DNA of 41,331 nucleotides from Bradyrhizobium yuanmingense (GTDB lineage Bacteria > Pseudomonadota > Alphaproteobacteria > Rhizobiales > Xanthobacteraceae), in NCBI RefSeq assembly GCF_029167105.1, contig NZ_JARFML010000050.1, positions 1-41,331 on the forward strand, given 5' to 3'. The translations under genes and the position numbers were made by a program. Below are positions 8,953 through 17,514 of the stretch, piece after piece. Positions within the stretch are counted from its first letter, which is position 1; each line of letters starts with the position of its first letter. The notes beneath the pieces were generated by a model. The model searched no databases. It was given only the letters and a program-made list of their open reading frames with translations, and was not told the origin of the DNA.

Positions 8953-10455
8953 TTATGCCTGGTTGTTGAGACGATCCACCACGTCGGCAGAATCAAGATA
9001 GACTGCTCCACCGACCTGCACACGACGAAGGTGCTGGCGGTATGCGCCGCTGCTGGTCTCATACACATTTTCAATCGGCCGAGGCACGTCTCCACCCTGG
9101 TGGATGAAGACCTCAGTGAGGGCGCGACCCGTCATCGTTGCTGGCCGTGAGATGCCCAGAAGATTGAGCACTGAGGGCGCAAAATCGCAGATATTTGAGG
9201 GGACTTTTGAGACGAAGCCGTCTTTGACGAGCGGTCCTGCCAAAATGCCGACAGACGACATCTCTTTGGCATGCAGCCCGCCGTGCACTCCGAAGCCGAC
9301 TGGCCCATCTGCACTCCAACTGCGGCCGATAAGACCAAATGGATCGAGGCCGCCATCCGACCGAAACGAGAACAGGATGTCCGCCGAGCGGGCATGGTCG
9401 GCGAACACCAATTGGCGGGCGAAGCTGCCGGGTGCAATGCCATTGACCGCCCCGCCCACGGTGAACACCGGACCGCACCAGGGCCTCTCGATCATTGCCC
9501 CGACCGCTCGGCGGATAACGCTCTGCGATGGCTCGGCGAGGTAAATTGCTCCAACTTGCCCAGGTATGACGATGGCATCGATCCCGGTCGCCAGCGCTGG
9601 GCCACAGCGCAGCCCCACAGCCCCAAGCGTTTCGAAGAGATCGGCCCGCCCATGCACCGTCACGTGCCCATGATCGGAGGCTGCAATCAGGTGCACGCCT
9701 TGGTACACGCCTTCAGCTTCCCACCAATCGAGTACGCGGCCAAACTGCCGATCGACAAAGCTGATCGCTTCGAGAGTCTTTCGCGCGCCTGTTCCATTAA
9801 CGTGCGAGGAATTATCAGGCTCGCCGAACGAGAGAATTGTGACATCGGGCCGAATTTGAGGCCAGATGACGTCGAGGAACGCTGAAGTTAGAAAAGCTTG
9901 AGAGGCAAGATCTGGGGTGCCCAGGGGCGGCGGCGCAGGCGTCGGCCCCAGCAGGGTCTCCACCTGTCTGAGCATCTCGGCGGAGGTCGCGATGCAGGGG
10001 AAGTGCCCGGAGAGCGTCAACTGGCCGAGCTTTCGGGCCTTGTGGTTCAGCAGGCGCGTTGCCCCCGGCGAGTTTGAAGCCAGGACTGACAACGTCTTGC
10101 CGTTAGCCGCGAGGATCTCGCCAAGGGACGGCACACCGAGTAGATGGCCACCGCTCGCGGCATCAAGCTGCTCGATCAGACCCGCGTCACTTGTGTCGAC
10201 CAGGCGCGGTGCCGGAAGGTGCCGGTCGAGATACTGGTTGCCGACGATGCCGTGCCGATCGGGCGTTGCGCCGGTGATGAGGCTCGTGAGCGCTATTCGT
10301 GTTTCGCTGGGATAAACGGTGCGCTGCCGGGCCAGCACCGCACCGCGGCGCTGAAGCCTGATCAGATTCGGCGTCAGCGATGGTTTGACGAGATCCGGCC
10401 GAAGCCCATCAAATAGTACGATGAGGACCCGATGCCGGTCCGGTCGGTTGGACAT
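8953..10455 (-). CDS. Alkaline-phosphatase-superfamily phosphodiesterase (NPP-like)
   Basis: About 500 residues, no signal peptide. The protein opens with RVLIVLFDGLRPD (first metal-binding Asp). It then has YPSETRIALTSLITGATP, in which the Thr nine residues before TG aligns with the nucleophile of nucleotide pyrophosphatase/phosphodiesterases. Later come GEPDNSSHVNG (Asp and His ligands), ASDHGHVT (Asp-His) and GVHGGLHAKEM (His). The two-metal site thus looks complete. Known relatives cleave nucleotide diesters, and phosphonoacetate hydrolase is a cousin; the substrate here is unknown. I choose ATG 10455 because the family motif starts nine residues after it and the frame beyond (to 10659) is low-complexity. 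The gene stands alone, with no operon partner. Confidence 0.8.
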   Translation of the reverse strand: MSNRPDRHRVLIVLFDGLRPDLVKPSLTPNLIRLQRRGAVLARQRTVYPSETRIALTSLITGATPDRHGIVGNQYLDRHLPAPRLVDTSDAGLIEQLDAASGGHLLGVPSLGEILAANGKTLSVLASNSPGATRLLNHKARKLGQLTLSGHFPCIATSAEMLRQVETLLGPTPAPPPLGTPDLASQAFLTSAFLDVIWPQIRPDVTILSFGEPDNSSHVNGTGARKTLEAISFVDRQFGRVLDWWEAEGVYQGVHLIAASDHGHVTVHGRADLFETLGAVGLRCGPALATGIDAIVIPGQVGAIYLAEPSQSVIRRAVGAMIERPWCGPVFTVGGAVNGIAPGSFARQLVFADHARSADILFSFRSDGGLDPFGLIGRSWSADGPVGFGVHGGLHAKEMSSVGILAGPLVKDGFVSKVPSNICDFAPSVLNLLGISRPATMTGRALTEVFIHQGGDVPRPIENVYETSSGAYRQHLRRVQVGGAVYLDSADVVDRLNNQA

Positions 10456-11357
10456 GATGGTAAGCTTTCGTCTAGCTGGTGGCACCAGCGGATCGGGGGC
10501 GGCGGGGGCTTGGTGCCACTCCAGCGCCTTTATCGCGGCGACCGACGCTGATCGCTTGCGGAAGAGTGATGCCGGTATGAAGCTCCCAGCCACGCTGACC
10601 AGAACTTCGCCGGCGTGCGGCCCGGTACTGAGCCCGGATGACTGGCGAGCGAGCGCCACCAGCTCTCCTCAGCCACAGACTGGGCCGGGGGAGATTGGGC
10701 GACGGCTGCGGCGCGAGCGGCTTCTGAGGGACGAGCTTGCCTAGGATACCGAGCAAGCCAACGGGAGCATTGCCTCGCAAACAAAATAGCAAGGGCCCGG
10801 TGCAATCGAACCTGCTCGACGCAGTAGCCGATCCTGATCTGGTCGACCATGCGGTTGAGCGGGGAATCGTGCCTGCCGCGAATCGCTTGGCGGCTTGATT
10901 CCGGTAATTGCGATACATCACGTGTGCTTGGCAGGAATTCCGCGGCTGCGGAGATCGCAGACAACCGACCAGCCTATGGCCAATCGACATGTTCGGTCGA
11001 GCGTCATCGCGACAGCGTGTTTTGCAATTGGCTAAGCCGCATGACTTGTCACAGCAATCGATTTCGAGGGTGGGACCCGTTGAGCCGTTCTGCCGGAGGT
11101 GACTCATTGGAAAGCTGGCGAGTTGCGAAAGACGCCTTGAGGAGGTTTACCCGCTCCCGAACGAACCCGCCACTTCGGTCATCTATTTTTGAAACGGAAT
11201 GATGTAAAAATGCGATGTCGTGCCTCTCTTACGCTGAGGGCCGCGCTACGAAGCTCGATGTTTGATTGCAGTCAATCTTGAGTTTCGACCGGCTCGCATT
11301 TGGCCTGGTAAACGTCCTGGCGTATGGTCGCCGTTTGGCAGTAGTAATGCGCGCAAA
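10456..11357. other. No gene recognised
   Basis: About 900 bases between two minus-strand genes. Overlapping open frames of 100-210 codons occur on the minus strand, but they are Arg/Ser/Pro-rich with no recognisable domain. It may hold a fully decayed gene. Confidence 0.4.
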
Positions 11358-12764
11358 TCAGTGAGCGCGCCTTGTCACGCTGCGGAACCGCAAGACGAGA
11401 AGCGCCGCATAGATCGTGGTTCCCGTCGACAAGCCAATCCATATACCAGTTGCGCCAAGACAAGCTTTCAGACCGAGCCAATAGCTGAGGGGAAAGCCGA
11501 TCAGCCACCAACCAATGATCGCAAACAGAAGCGGCATCCGCGTGTCCTTCAGTCCGCGCAGGCCGCCTGCGGCAATGCACTGGACAGCGTCGGTGATGAA
11601 GAGGGTTGCGGCGACAACGAGGAGCTCTGCAGCAAGGCCAGTCGTTGCCTCACCGGCCGATCTGCCCAGAAACAGCTTGACGATCTCGAAACGCGCGGCG
11701 ATCAGCGCGAGCGTTAGCGATGCTGCTATGACAACACCGATCAGCATTGCTGCTAGATGTGCCCGCTTAGCGCCAGCAATGTCGTTGCGGCCGGCCGCAT
11801 AGCCAACGCGCACGGCTGCGGCAGTGCCAACGCCCACATAAATCATGAACAGAATTGCGGCGATCTGTACAGCGATCTGATGAGCGGCCAGTGCACTGGT
11901 GCTGATCAAGCCTGCCAGGAGCGACGTGGCCCAAAATAGTCCCGACTCGATCCATGAAGCCATCGATATCGGCACTCCGATTGCGATGAGCTTTCGCATG
12001 ACGCGCCAATCGAAACGCCAGAGATGGGCAAGCACATGGTAGTCACGGAACGGACGACGCAGTGCAGCGAACCACAAGCCGGCTAAAAACATGCTGCAGT
12101 TCACCAGCGTGGTCGCAACACCTGCCCCCAACAGGTCCAGCCGAGGAAGTCCAAGCTTTCCGTAGGCCAGCATATAAACCAGCAAAGCATTCAGGGGAGT
12201 CGCTGATAGCGTAATCCACAAGACCGGCTGTGGCCGATTGACCGCGCCCATGAAACTGCGGATGGCCAAGAACGAAAGTGCCGGCGCCGCGCAGAATCCT
12301 AACCCGAAGAGGTATTGCTGGGCGAGCCGCGCAACATCTGGGGCTTGGCCCAACGCAAGCAGTATTTGCTCTGCTCGCAGCGCCACAGCAATGATTGGGA
12401 AAGACAGGATCATGGCCGCCCATAACCCCATGCGCAGCGCACCCCGTACTGCGGCTAGATTATTTGCCCCAAACGCCCGCGCCGCCATGGGCGCGATGGC
12501 ACTGAGTAGCCCCGCGCCGAAGGCGAAGCTAATGAGATAAAACCGGCCTGCCAGCGCGGCCGCAGCAAGCGCCTCGGCGCTGATCCGACTGATCAAGGCA
12601 AGATCAGTCGACATCATCGCGATCTGCCCAACCTGCGTCAGCACCATTGGCCACGCGAGTTTCGCGATTTCGCCAAGCTCGACAGCGAGACAATGCATGG
12701 CCGCCCGTCTCGTCACTTCTGGGCGCATATTAGATGTCGGCTTTGTCTCGGTTATTTTGTCCAT
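11358..12764 (-). CDS. MATE-family multidrug/metabolite exporter
   Basis: About 468 residues with around twelve hydrophobic segments. The N-terminal half has the typical ELGEIAKLAWPMVLTQVGQ start of the first helix and LISRISAEALAAAALA. The middle region has PQPVLWITLSATPLNALLVY and the second half GVPISMASWIESGLFW, all standard NorM-type MATE blocks. MATE proteins export cationic drugs or small metabolites using sodium or proton gradients across the inner membrane. ATG 12764 is chosen since it gives the usual length (450-480); the frame extends to 12872. No partner gene is adjacent, and its substrate cannot be inferred. Confidence 0.85.
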   Translation of the reverse strand: MDKITETKPTSNMRPEVTRRAAMHCLAVELGEIAKLAWPMVLTQVGQIAMMSTDLALISRISAEALAAAALAGRFYLISFAFGAGLLSAIAPMAARAFGANNLAAVRGALRMGLWAAMILSFPIIAVALRAEQILLALGQAPDVARLAQQYLFGLGFCAAPALSFLAIRSFMGAVNRPQPVLWITLSATPLNALLVYMLAYGKLGLPRLDLLGAGVATTLVNCSMFLAGLWFAALRRPFRDYHVLAHLWRFDWRVMRKLIAIGVPISMASWIESGLFWATSLLAGLISTSALAAHQIAVQIAAILFMIYVGVGTAAAVRVGYAAGRNDIAGAKRAHLAAMLIGVVIAASLTLALIAARFEIVKLFLGRSAGEATTGLAAELLVVAATLFITDAVQCIAAGGLRGLKDTRMPLLFAIIGWWLIGFPLSYWLGLKACLGATGIWIGLSTGTTIYAALLVLRFRSVTRRAH

Positions 12765-13469
12765 GTCATCATGCTGCCGCTTGCCTAGGCGAGCGAAGCA
12801 CTGCCTCTTTCTCGAAAGCATCACCTGCTTACGTGAACTCGTGCTCAGTCCGCGATACTGCTTCAACTGCAACCTCGTGCGGCCGCAAGTTCATAGGCCC
12901 AAAATGGAACGCAGCTGGCGCTGGGCTTCGATCAGCGCGGCCACGATTGTCGCATGCGAAAAGTAGAGGAGAGCTTGCAGATGCCGTCTCAAACTGATCG
13001 GCCGATTACCACTCGCTGCAATGGTGACGGCGCGCATTCGAGTCGAGCTAGGTCGATCCAGGCGAATTCATGCGGAGGCCCCTGAGTTGATGCCAAAGGT
13101 TGGAGGACCCGAACTCGGACCTGATCAACCCGATGAACTGAAGGCTCATCATCTCCTAAGCCATTCCTGCACTCCTGAGCAATCGATAGAGATCCCAACC
13201 CCTTCAAGGCTTGTGCCAACTGCGACAGCTGGATGCTCGCTTTCATCCCAAACCGACTTGTCGGCGGATCGACAGCATGTCGCAAATAAGACGATCGGCA
13301 TCGCACGTTCAGCCTGAGTGGGCGCAATGCGACCACACAGTGAGTTGTGATTTCCATCGGTTATGAAGTCCTGCCGGGATGATCATCACGAGCTCTGAAT
13401 GTTTGCGCTTGCTCGACTGGATCACAGATATCGATATGCAGTCATATCGATGAGCTGCGCGGCCTCGCT
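12765..13469. other. No gene recognised
   Basis: Open frames up to 122 codons (12989-13357, minus) show no family resemblance that I can name. Decayed sequence is likely, given the SRAP pseudogene next to it. Confidence 0.35.
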
Positions 13470-13840
13470 GACGGCCCATCGAAGACTAGCAGGCGACGGG
13501 TCTTGTCAGGGCGAACCAGACCTTCCCTGTCGTCAATCGCATCGTATGGTTGGAAGCTGTTGAACGGCATGAGCCATCGGTGCTGCTGGCCAAAGCCAGC
13601 GGCTCCAATGCGCGCTGTTCACGCTAAATTGGTGGTGCCCCTGTCCGGGTCTATGCCAAGCAGTTGCTTGAAATCGACCATCTTGCCATTGGCTTCGAGC
13701 TTCTTTTTCTGGGCGGGTCCAGTAGCGCTTGCTGCAATGGCGGCATGCTCCATCGCGCCACGACGATCTCGCGCCGGTCACCCATGCCATGCGCCAGCTT
13801 GCGGGTGGACTTCCGAGGCGACGAGAACATATTGCGAACG
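13470..13840 (-). pseudogene. Decayed SOS-response-associated peptidase (SRAP/YedK-HMCES type)
   Basis: Fragments in different minus-strand frames line up with the family in order: REIVVARWSMPPLQQALLDP, then KMVDFKQLLGIDPDRGTTNL, then NSAHWSRWL, then QHRWLMPFNSFQPYDAIDD and RRLLVFDGP. Intact members act on abasic sites in single-stranded DNA through an N-terminal Cys. No matching MCxR-type start is visible and at least two frame changes interrupt the reading, so the gene is dead. The family assignment rests on motif memory only. Confidence 0.55.
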
Positions 13841-14068
13841 AAAGAGTCGGGTCCCAGATCGGCAGTCTCGCGAGGCGAGCCCAGCTCGGCTCCGACGAGC
13901 AGCACGATTCCGAGCGGAACGCTCGAAAGCTGCACGTGAAATGTGGTACTCTGGCGCGTTGGTTAGCCTACCCGGCAAAGTTTTTTCCGTTGAAAATCGA
14001 TGATGTGCGCTACCTGCGTCGGGTAGCGGCGGCATTGTCTTGCTTTCATTGAGTCGTTACGTGCCCAC

Positions 14069-14491
14069 ATGAGCTTTCAGCTGTCCATCCTCAAGATACT
14101 AGCCGGGCAGCCCGGCGGCCGAGCCAGTCTTGAACTCGTCAAACAGCACTTGGCGATCTTTTACAGCAGCGGGCCCGAGTGGCCGGCGCGCATGAAGCGC
14201 ATTGCGAGCCGCGAGCCGAACCTCGATATCTTCGGGCAAAGGCTGATCGCGCGAGAGGAAGGATATTGGATCATCACTGCGCAGGGACGAAAGATCCTCG
14301 AGAGGCTTGAGGTCCTTGATGCCACTGAGAAGCTCGATCAGTTCGTTGCGGGAGGCCAGCCCGAGACACAGGCCGAAGAGCCGGCGGGCGATGAGCGACC
14401 GCCTCTGCCGGCTGCGCCGCAAGGACTGATCGCCCGCAGGAGCCATCCTCGACGGAACCGATTGTGGACGCGTGAGGGACGCTCAGCGTGA
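14069..14491 (+). CDS. Small winged-helix-like protein of unknown function
   Basis: A 140-residue protein. Residues 1-90 look like a winged-helix DNA-binding fold of the kind found at the N-terminus of Mrr-type proteins (LSILKILAGQPGGRASLELV, then GQRLIAREEGYWIITAQGRK, a likely wing, followed by a helix KILERLEVLDATEKLDQF). The remaining tail is Pro/Glu/Arg-rich and probably disordered. It precedes the cold-shock gene on the same strand with an 80-base gap (its stop lies just past 14488). I infer a regulatory role at most; no target is evident. No strong ribosome site precedes ATG 14069, so the start could differ. Confidence 0.55.
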   Translation: MSFQLSILKILAGQPGGRASLELVKQHLAIFYSSGPEWPARMKRIASREPNLDIFGQRLIAREEGYWIITAQGRKILERLEVLDATEKLDQFVAGGQPETQAEEPAGDERPPLPAAPQGLIARRSHPRRNRLWTREGRSA

Positions 14492-14571
14492 GATGCAACT
14501 ATCGTGCGGAAGTCCTTGTGATCGGTCAGCTCTTCCATAGATTCACAGACCTTCAATTTGGAGATTGTGCA

Positions 14572-14778
14572 GTGGCTATGGGAATTGTGAAGTGGTTCAA
14601 CGCGACAAAGGGATACGGTTTCATCAGGCCGGAAGATGGGGGAGCTGACGTCTTCGTTCACATCAGCGCGGTCGAGAAGGCCGGCTACACTAATCTCGCG
14701 GAAGGCGCTCGAGTCAGCTACGAGCTGGTGGCTGATCGTTCGGGCAAGATGAGCGCCGAAGATCTGCGCATCGGCTGA
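14572..14778 (+). CDS. cspA: Cold-shock protein (CspA family)
   Basis: About 68 residues forming a single cold-shock domain. RNP1 is visible as KGYGFIRP and RNP2 as VFVHISAV, with the expected GIVKWFNATKG start. It binds single-stranded RNA and DNA as an RNA chaperone in the cytoplasm. I prefer GTG 14572, which gives the family-typical M-A-M-G start and has GGAG eight bases upstream. ATG 14578 is too far from that site to be first choice. A hairpin at 14856-14888 may end the transcript. Confidence 0.9.
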   Translation: MAMGIVKWFNATKGYGFIRPEDGGADVFVHISAVEKAGYTNLAEGARVSYELVADRSGKMSAEDLRIG

Positions 14779-14855
14779 TCGACTCGCCTTAAGGAAACTG
14801 CCGGATCGTTCGGTGTCCTGAATTAGCTCCTTGCTTTCGCGAGAAGCATCGATAG

Positions 14856-14888
14856 GGCCTCAGCACGTTCCTTTGTGCCGCTGAGGCC
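14856..14888 (+). terminator. Stem-loop downstream of the cold-shock gene
   Basis: GGCCTCAGC and GCTGAGGCC form perfect 9-base arms around a 15-base loop, about 80 bases past the cspA stop. The sequence after it (GCTTCTTG) has only a weak T tract. Confidence 0.5.
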
Positions 14889-15198
14889 GCTTCTTGTCCG
14901 ACACTCGATCAGCGCTGTCGTCCGCTCCGAGCGTCGTCCGACATTGCAGCAACGGACGCGACAAACCTGTCGCTGCGTTAACGCGCGAATACTCGATCAG
15001 CTCGTCGATCCATTGGCCGAGCAACGATCGATCTTAGTATATAGGCAATAAGCGTCGCGAAAGCGACGGCAGATCAGCCGTAAAGTCCGATGAGGAACCG
15101 GATAGCGAGGAACGCGCCGGGACGCGGCGATGGCGGTAAGCCGAGCAAGGCGCCACGCGCCCAGCAATAGAGGCCGCTAACATCAACGTTAACGCTCT
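14889..15198. other. No gene recognised
   Basis: About 310 bases between the stem-loop and the 3' end of hicB. No open frame with motifs and no clear RNA fold. Confidence 0.4.
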
Positions 15199-15591
15199 TT
15201 AGGCTGCCAACGCCTTCTTCGCTGCCTGAGCAAGGAAGCCAGAACGCGTGAAGCCTTGCTGCTCCACGTGTCGGTCAATCTCGCTCAGAACGTCCGCGGG
15301 CAGGGTGATGTTCACGCGGACGCTCTTTACCTCTTCGGCTGGGGCCGGGATCAAGACGGCAACGCCATCCTTGTTATCTGCATTGGCCATGATCTGCTCG
15401 AGAGACGAAGGCTCTGGAACGGCTTCACCATGCTCAGCCAATCCTCGAAGATGAAGGGCCAAAGCTTCCGCCGCCATCTCGCGAGCTTCGTCCAAAGTGC
15501 TTCCTGCGCTGATGACGCCAGGAAGATCAGGAAACGAGACGCCGTAGTCGCTATCTGCGTCCTTGTGAATTAGGGCGATGTAGTATCGCAT
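15199..15591 (-). CDS. hicB: HicB-family antitoxin
   Basis: 130 residues. Residues 1-60 form the HicB partial RNase-H-like fold (YYIALIHKDADSDYGVSFPD, LPGVISAGSTLDEAREMAAEAL). Residues 85-130 are a ribbon-helix-helix DNA-binding segment (VNITLPADVLSEIDRHVEQQ, then GFTRSGFLAQAAKKAL). HicB neutralises the HicA mRNA interferase and represses its own promoter. The toxin gene lies 52 bases upstream but is broken (15644-15821). A promoter and inverted repeat sit at 15824-15858. The antitoxin itself is full length. Confidence 0.9.
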   Translation of the reverse strand: MRYYIALIHKDADSDYGVSFPDLPGVISAGSTLDEAREMAAEALALHLRGLAEHGEAVPEPSSLEQIMANADNKDGVAVLIPAPAEEVKSVRVNITLPADVLSEIDRHVEQQGFTRSGFLAQAAKKALAA

Positions 15592-15643
15592 GATGCTCTC
15601 CAGTGAGCCCCAGTGGCTCTCGCGGGCGCTATCCAGCGCCCGC

Positions 15644-15821
15644 TTATCTCAGCTTCAGTGCGGGACTGCTTTTCGATGCTCCGGACCGTTCCAATCGGAA
15701 TGTCCGTCTTAGGGTGAGGGACCGTCACGCGCCCCGGTTTGATCGGATGCTTGAACTGAACGTGGCTGCCTTTCTGGGCCACCTCTCCAACCGTCGGCCT
15801 TTAGGGCTGCACCGACTTCAT
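15644..15821 (-). pseudogene. hicA: hicA toxin, broken by frameshifts
   Basis: The central HicA core is clear: QKGSHVQFKHPIKPGRVTVP then HPKTDIPIGTVRSIEKQS, including the catalytic-type GSH motif. It starts ATG AAG TCG at 15821, but the frame runs into TAA. The ADGW block is then separated from the core by a 2-base loss (AGAGGTG where AGAGAGGTG would restore frame). At the end one extra C (TCCCGCACTG) hides the normal KQS-LKLR stop at 15644. Three lesions in about 60 codons point to real decay rather than one sequencing error. Confidence 0.8.
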
Positions 15822-15823
15822 TG

Positions 15824-15858
15824 GTGTATAAATACACACTTTATGTTGATTGTCAACA
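15824..15858 (-). promoter_or_regulatory. hicAB promoter with operator-like inverted repeats
   Basis: On the minus strand TTGACA (15856-15851) is followed after 16-17 bases by an AT-rich TATTTAT -10 region. GTGTAT-AA-ATACAC (15824-15837) overlaps the -10, and TGTTGA-TTG-TCAACA (15844-15858) overlaps the -35. These are plausible HicB operators. Confidence 0.6.
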
Positions 15859-16266
15859 CACTAATCCACACGCGTGGCGTCTGCCGGCCTGGTCTCGACG
15901 CAAACTATCAGGCGATCGCCAAGGGCGAAGCGGCCTGGGCTTAAAGCGCAACGTGCTGCGGTCGCTATCTGCGCGAAAGATCGAGGCGCCGCTCTGACCA
16001 AACAATTTAGCCATAGGTGTAGGAGGCCACCGGCGGGCATGCCGGAGACTTCCTTGGAGGTAAACGTAAATGCATAGAGCCTTTTCTCGTATCTACTTTT
16101 GCTACCGTTTGGCTGAGACTCACCAGTTGCGCTGAGCGCGGAGCAGCAGTGTCAGCGTGTTCTGGTCTTTTAACGTGTAGGTCGCAGCTGGGGGCCGCCG
16201 CGCAGTAGGACCATGTGCTTGTCGAGCCGATCGTTGAAGTCCAGGCCGGCGGTGAAAAAGCGTTCT
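15859..16266. other. Intergenic region, no intact gene
   Basis: No intact gene is visible. Near its right side, minus-strand frames ending at 16120 read like the last strands of a barrel protein (see rejected items). Confidence 0.35.
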
Positions 16267-17514
16267 CTAGGATCGCTCGACGTCAATGCCATCCTGCGTG
16301 GCCTTCCGGCCACCAATATCCAGCATCTTGCTGCGAAAACGGTACAGCCACATCGCACCCAGACCATACACGGCGGCAATTCCCGCGAAAGCGAACGTGT
16401 TGTGAAGCTCCGCGCTGCCGAGCACAGCGCCAACAAAGTTGCCGAGTGCTTCTCCGAGACCCATACCGATGGCGTTGATGCCTAGCAAGGCGAGGTGATC
16501 CCTTCCCGGAGTATTCTGGACAAGCAACACCGCCAACGACGGCAGGGCGACAATCTCCACGACCGTCAACAATGCGACGGCGAGGTAGAGCGTGAACAGG
16601 TTCACGAACCCTGATAGCAGCGCGAAACACGCCAGGACCAGGACCGCCGACAAGATCAGCGACCCGACGTCGTCGACATGCGCGCGCTCGAGCGCCTTCA
16701 TCAGCGGCATCGATGCCCCTACCACCAAGGCGGCATTGAGGCCGGCAATCGTCCAAACGGTTTCCGGGCCGGCCAACAAGCGGCCTAGCACGATCGGCGC
16801 AAACGAAAAGATCTGTGCCAGGGCGAACCACGTGAAGGCAGTCGCCACGAATACCAAGCGAAGGTCAGACCGCGTTGCGCTGTGCAGCAGCGACTTCCAC
16901 CAGTTGCCGCCGCGGTCCAGTACTGGCAGCTCGTTCCCAAAAAAGGCATGGCAGACCAACCCACCCGACACCATCACCAAGCCGGTGACGAGGAAGGGGG
17001 CGTTCGGCGCCATTTGCACGTACAGCAGGCTCGAGAGCAACGGTCCCAGCGTGGCAGCGATATTCGTGCCCACGGCGAGCTTCGCTAGCATCAAACGGAG
17101 AGATTGATCCTCGCGCAGCCGGACCGTAATTACGCGCAGCAGCAAGCTGCACGACCCGTAAGCGGTGCCGACCATAAACAGTCCGAGCGCGGTCCCGACA
17201 AACGTGGCGCTCTCCGCCACGATGATATAGCCCGCCCCCATCACGAGATAGGTTGTCGTCAGGGCATAAAGCGTGGGAATGCGGTCCAGTAGTGGAGCGA
17301 ATAAGGCGCGCGACGCTCGGCCGGAAGCGGACAGGAGCAGCAACAGAGTACCGACCTGAGCCGCCGAGAGCGATCGGTCGAGGAGATAGAGGCCGAGCAC
17401 AGAGAGCGGCGCGAAGTAGCCGTAGTTATTGAGACAATTCTGAGCGAACACGTTCCAGAACATACGCTGCGCGGGCTTCAGTTGGAGCATGGTTGCGCGC
17501 GGGCTGTTCATCAT
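16267..17514 (-). CDS. MFS transporter, probable exporter of the operon product
   Basis: 415 residues with about twelve hydrophobic segments in the arrangement of the major facilitator superfamily. The start is NYGYFAPLSVLGLYLLDR, then LLLLSASGRASRALFAPLLD, which occupies the place of the loop 2-3 motif. The second half begins near TRSDLRLVFVATAFTWFALA. The ATG overlaps the stop of the upstream ATP-grasp gene (ATGA at 17511-17514). It is therefore the last gene of the six-gene operon and translationally coupled to it. I infer that it exports, or provides self-protection against, the hydrazine-type product. Import cannot be excluded. Confidence 0.85.
   Translation of the reverse strand: MMNSPRATMLQLKPAQRMFWNVFAQNCLNNYGYFAPLSVLGLYLLDRSLSAAQVGTLLLLLSASGRASRALFAPLLDRIPTLYALTTTYLVMGAGYIIVAESATFVGTALGLFMVGTAYGSCSLLLRVITVRLREDQSLRLMLAKLAVGTNIAATLGPLLSSLLYVQMAPNAPFLVTGLVMVSGGLVCHAFFGNELPVLDRGGNWWKSLLHSATRSDLRLVFVATAFTWFALAQIFSFAPIVLGRLLAGPETVWTIAGLNAALVVGASMPLMKALERAHVDDVGSLILSAVLVLACFALLSGFVNLFTLYLAVALLTVVEIVALPSLAVLLVQNTPGRDHLALLGINAIGMGLGEALGNFVGAVLGSAELHNTFAFAGIAAVYGLGAMWLYRFRSKMLDIGGRKATQDGIDVERS

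Noticed and set aside
10472..11107. Minus-strand open frame of 211 codons
   Set aside because: Arg/Ser/Pro-rich composition, no domain, and competing frames of equal quality. It looks like chance in GC-rich DNA.
16120..16262. Minus-strand frames reading like the end of a barrel protein (FFTAGLDFNDRLDKHM, then YTLKDQNTLTLLLRAQ, RNW)
   Set aside because: The pieces are in two frames and short, and I could not name a family. It may be a pseudogene tail, but support is too thin to annotate.
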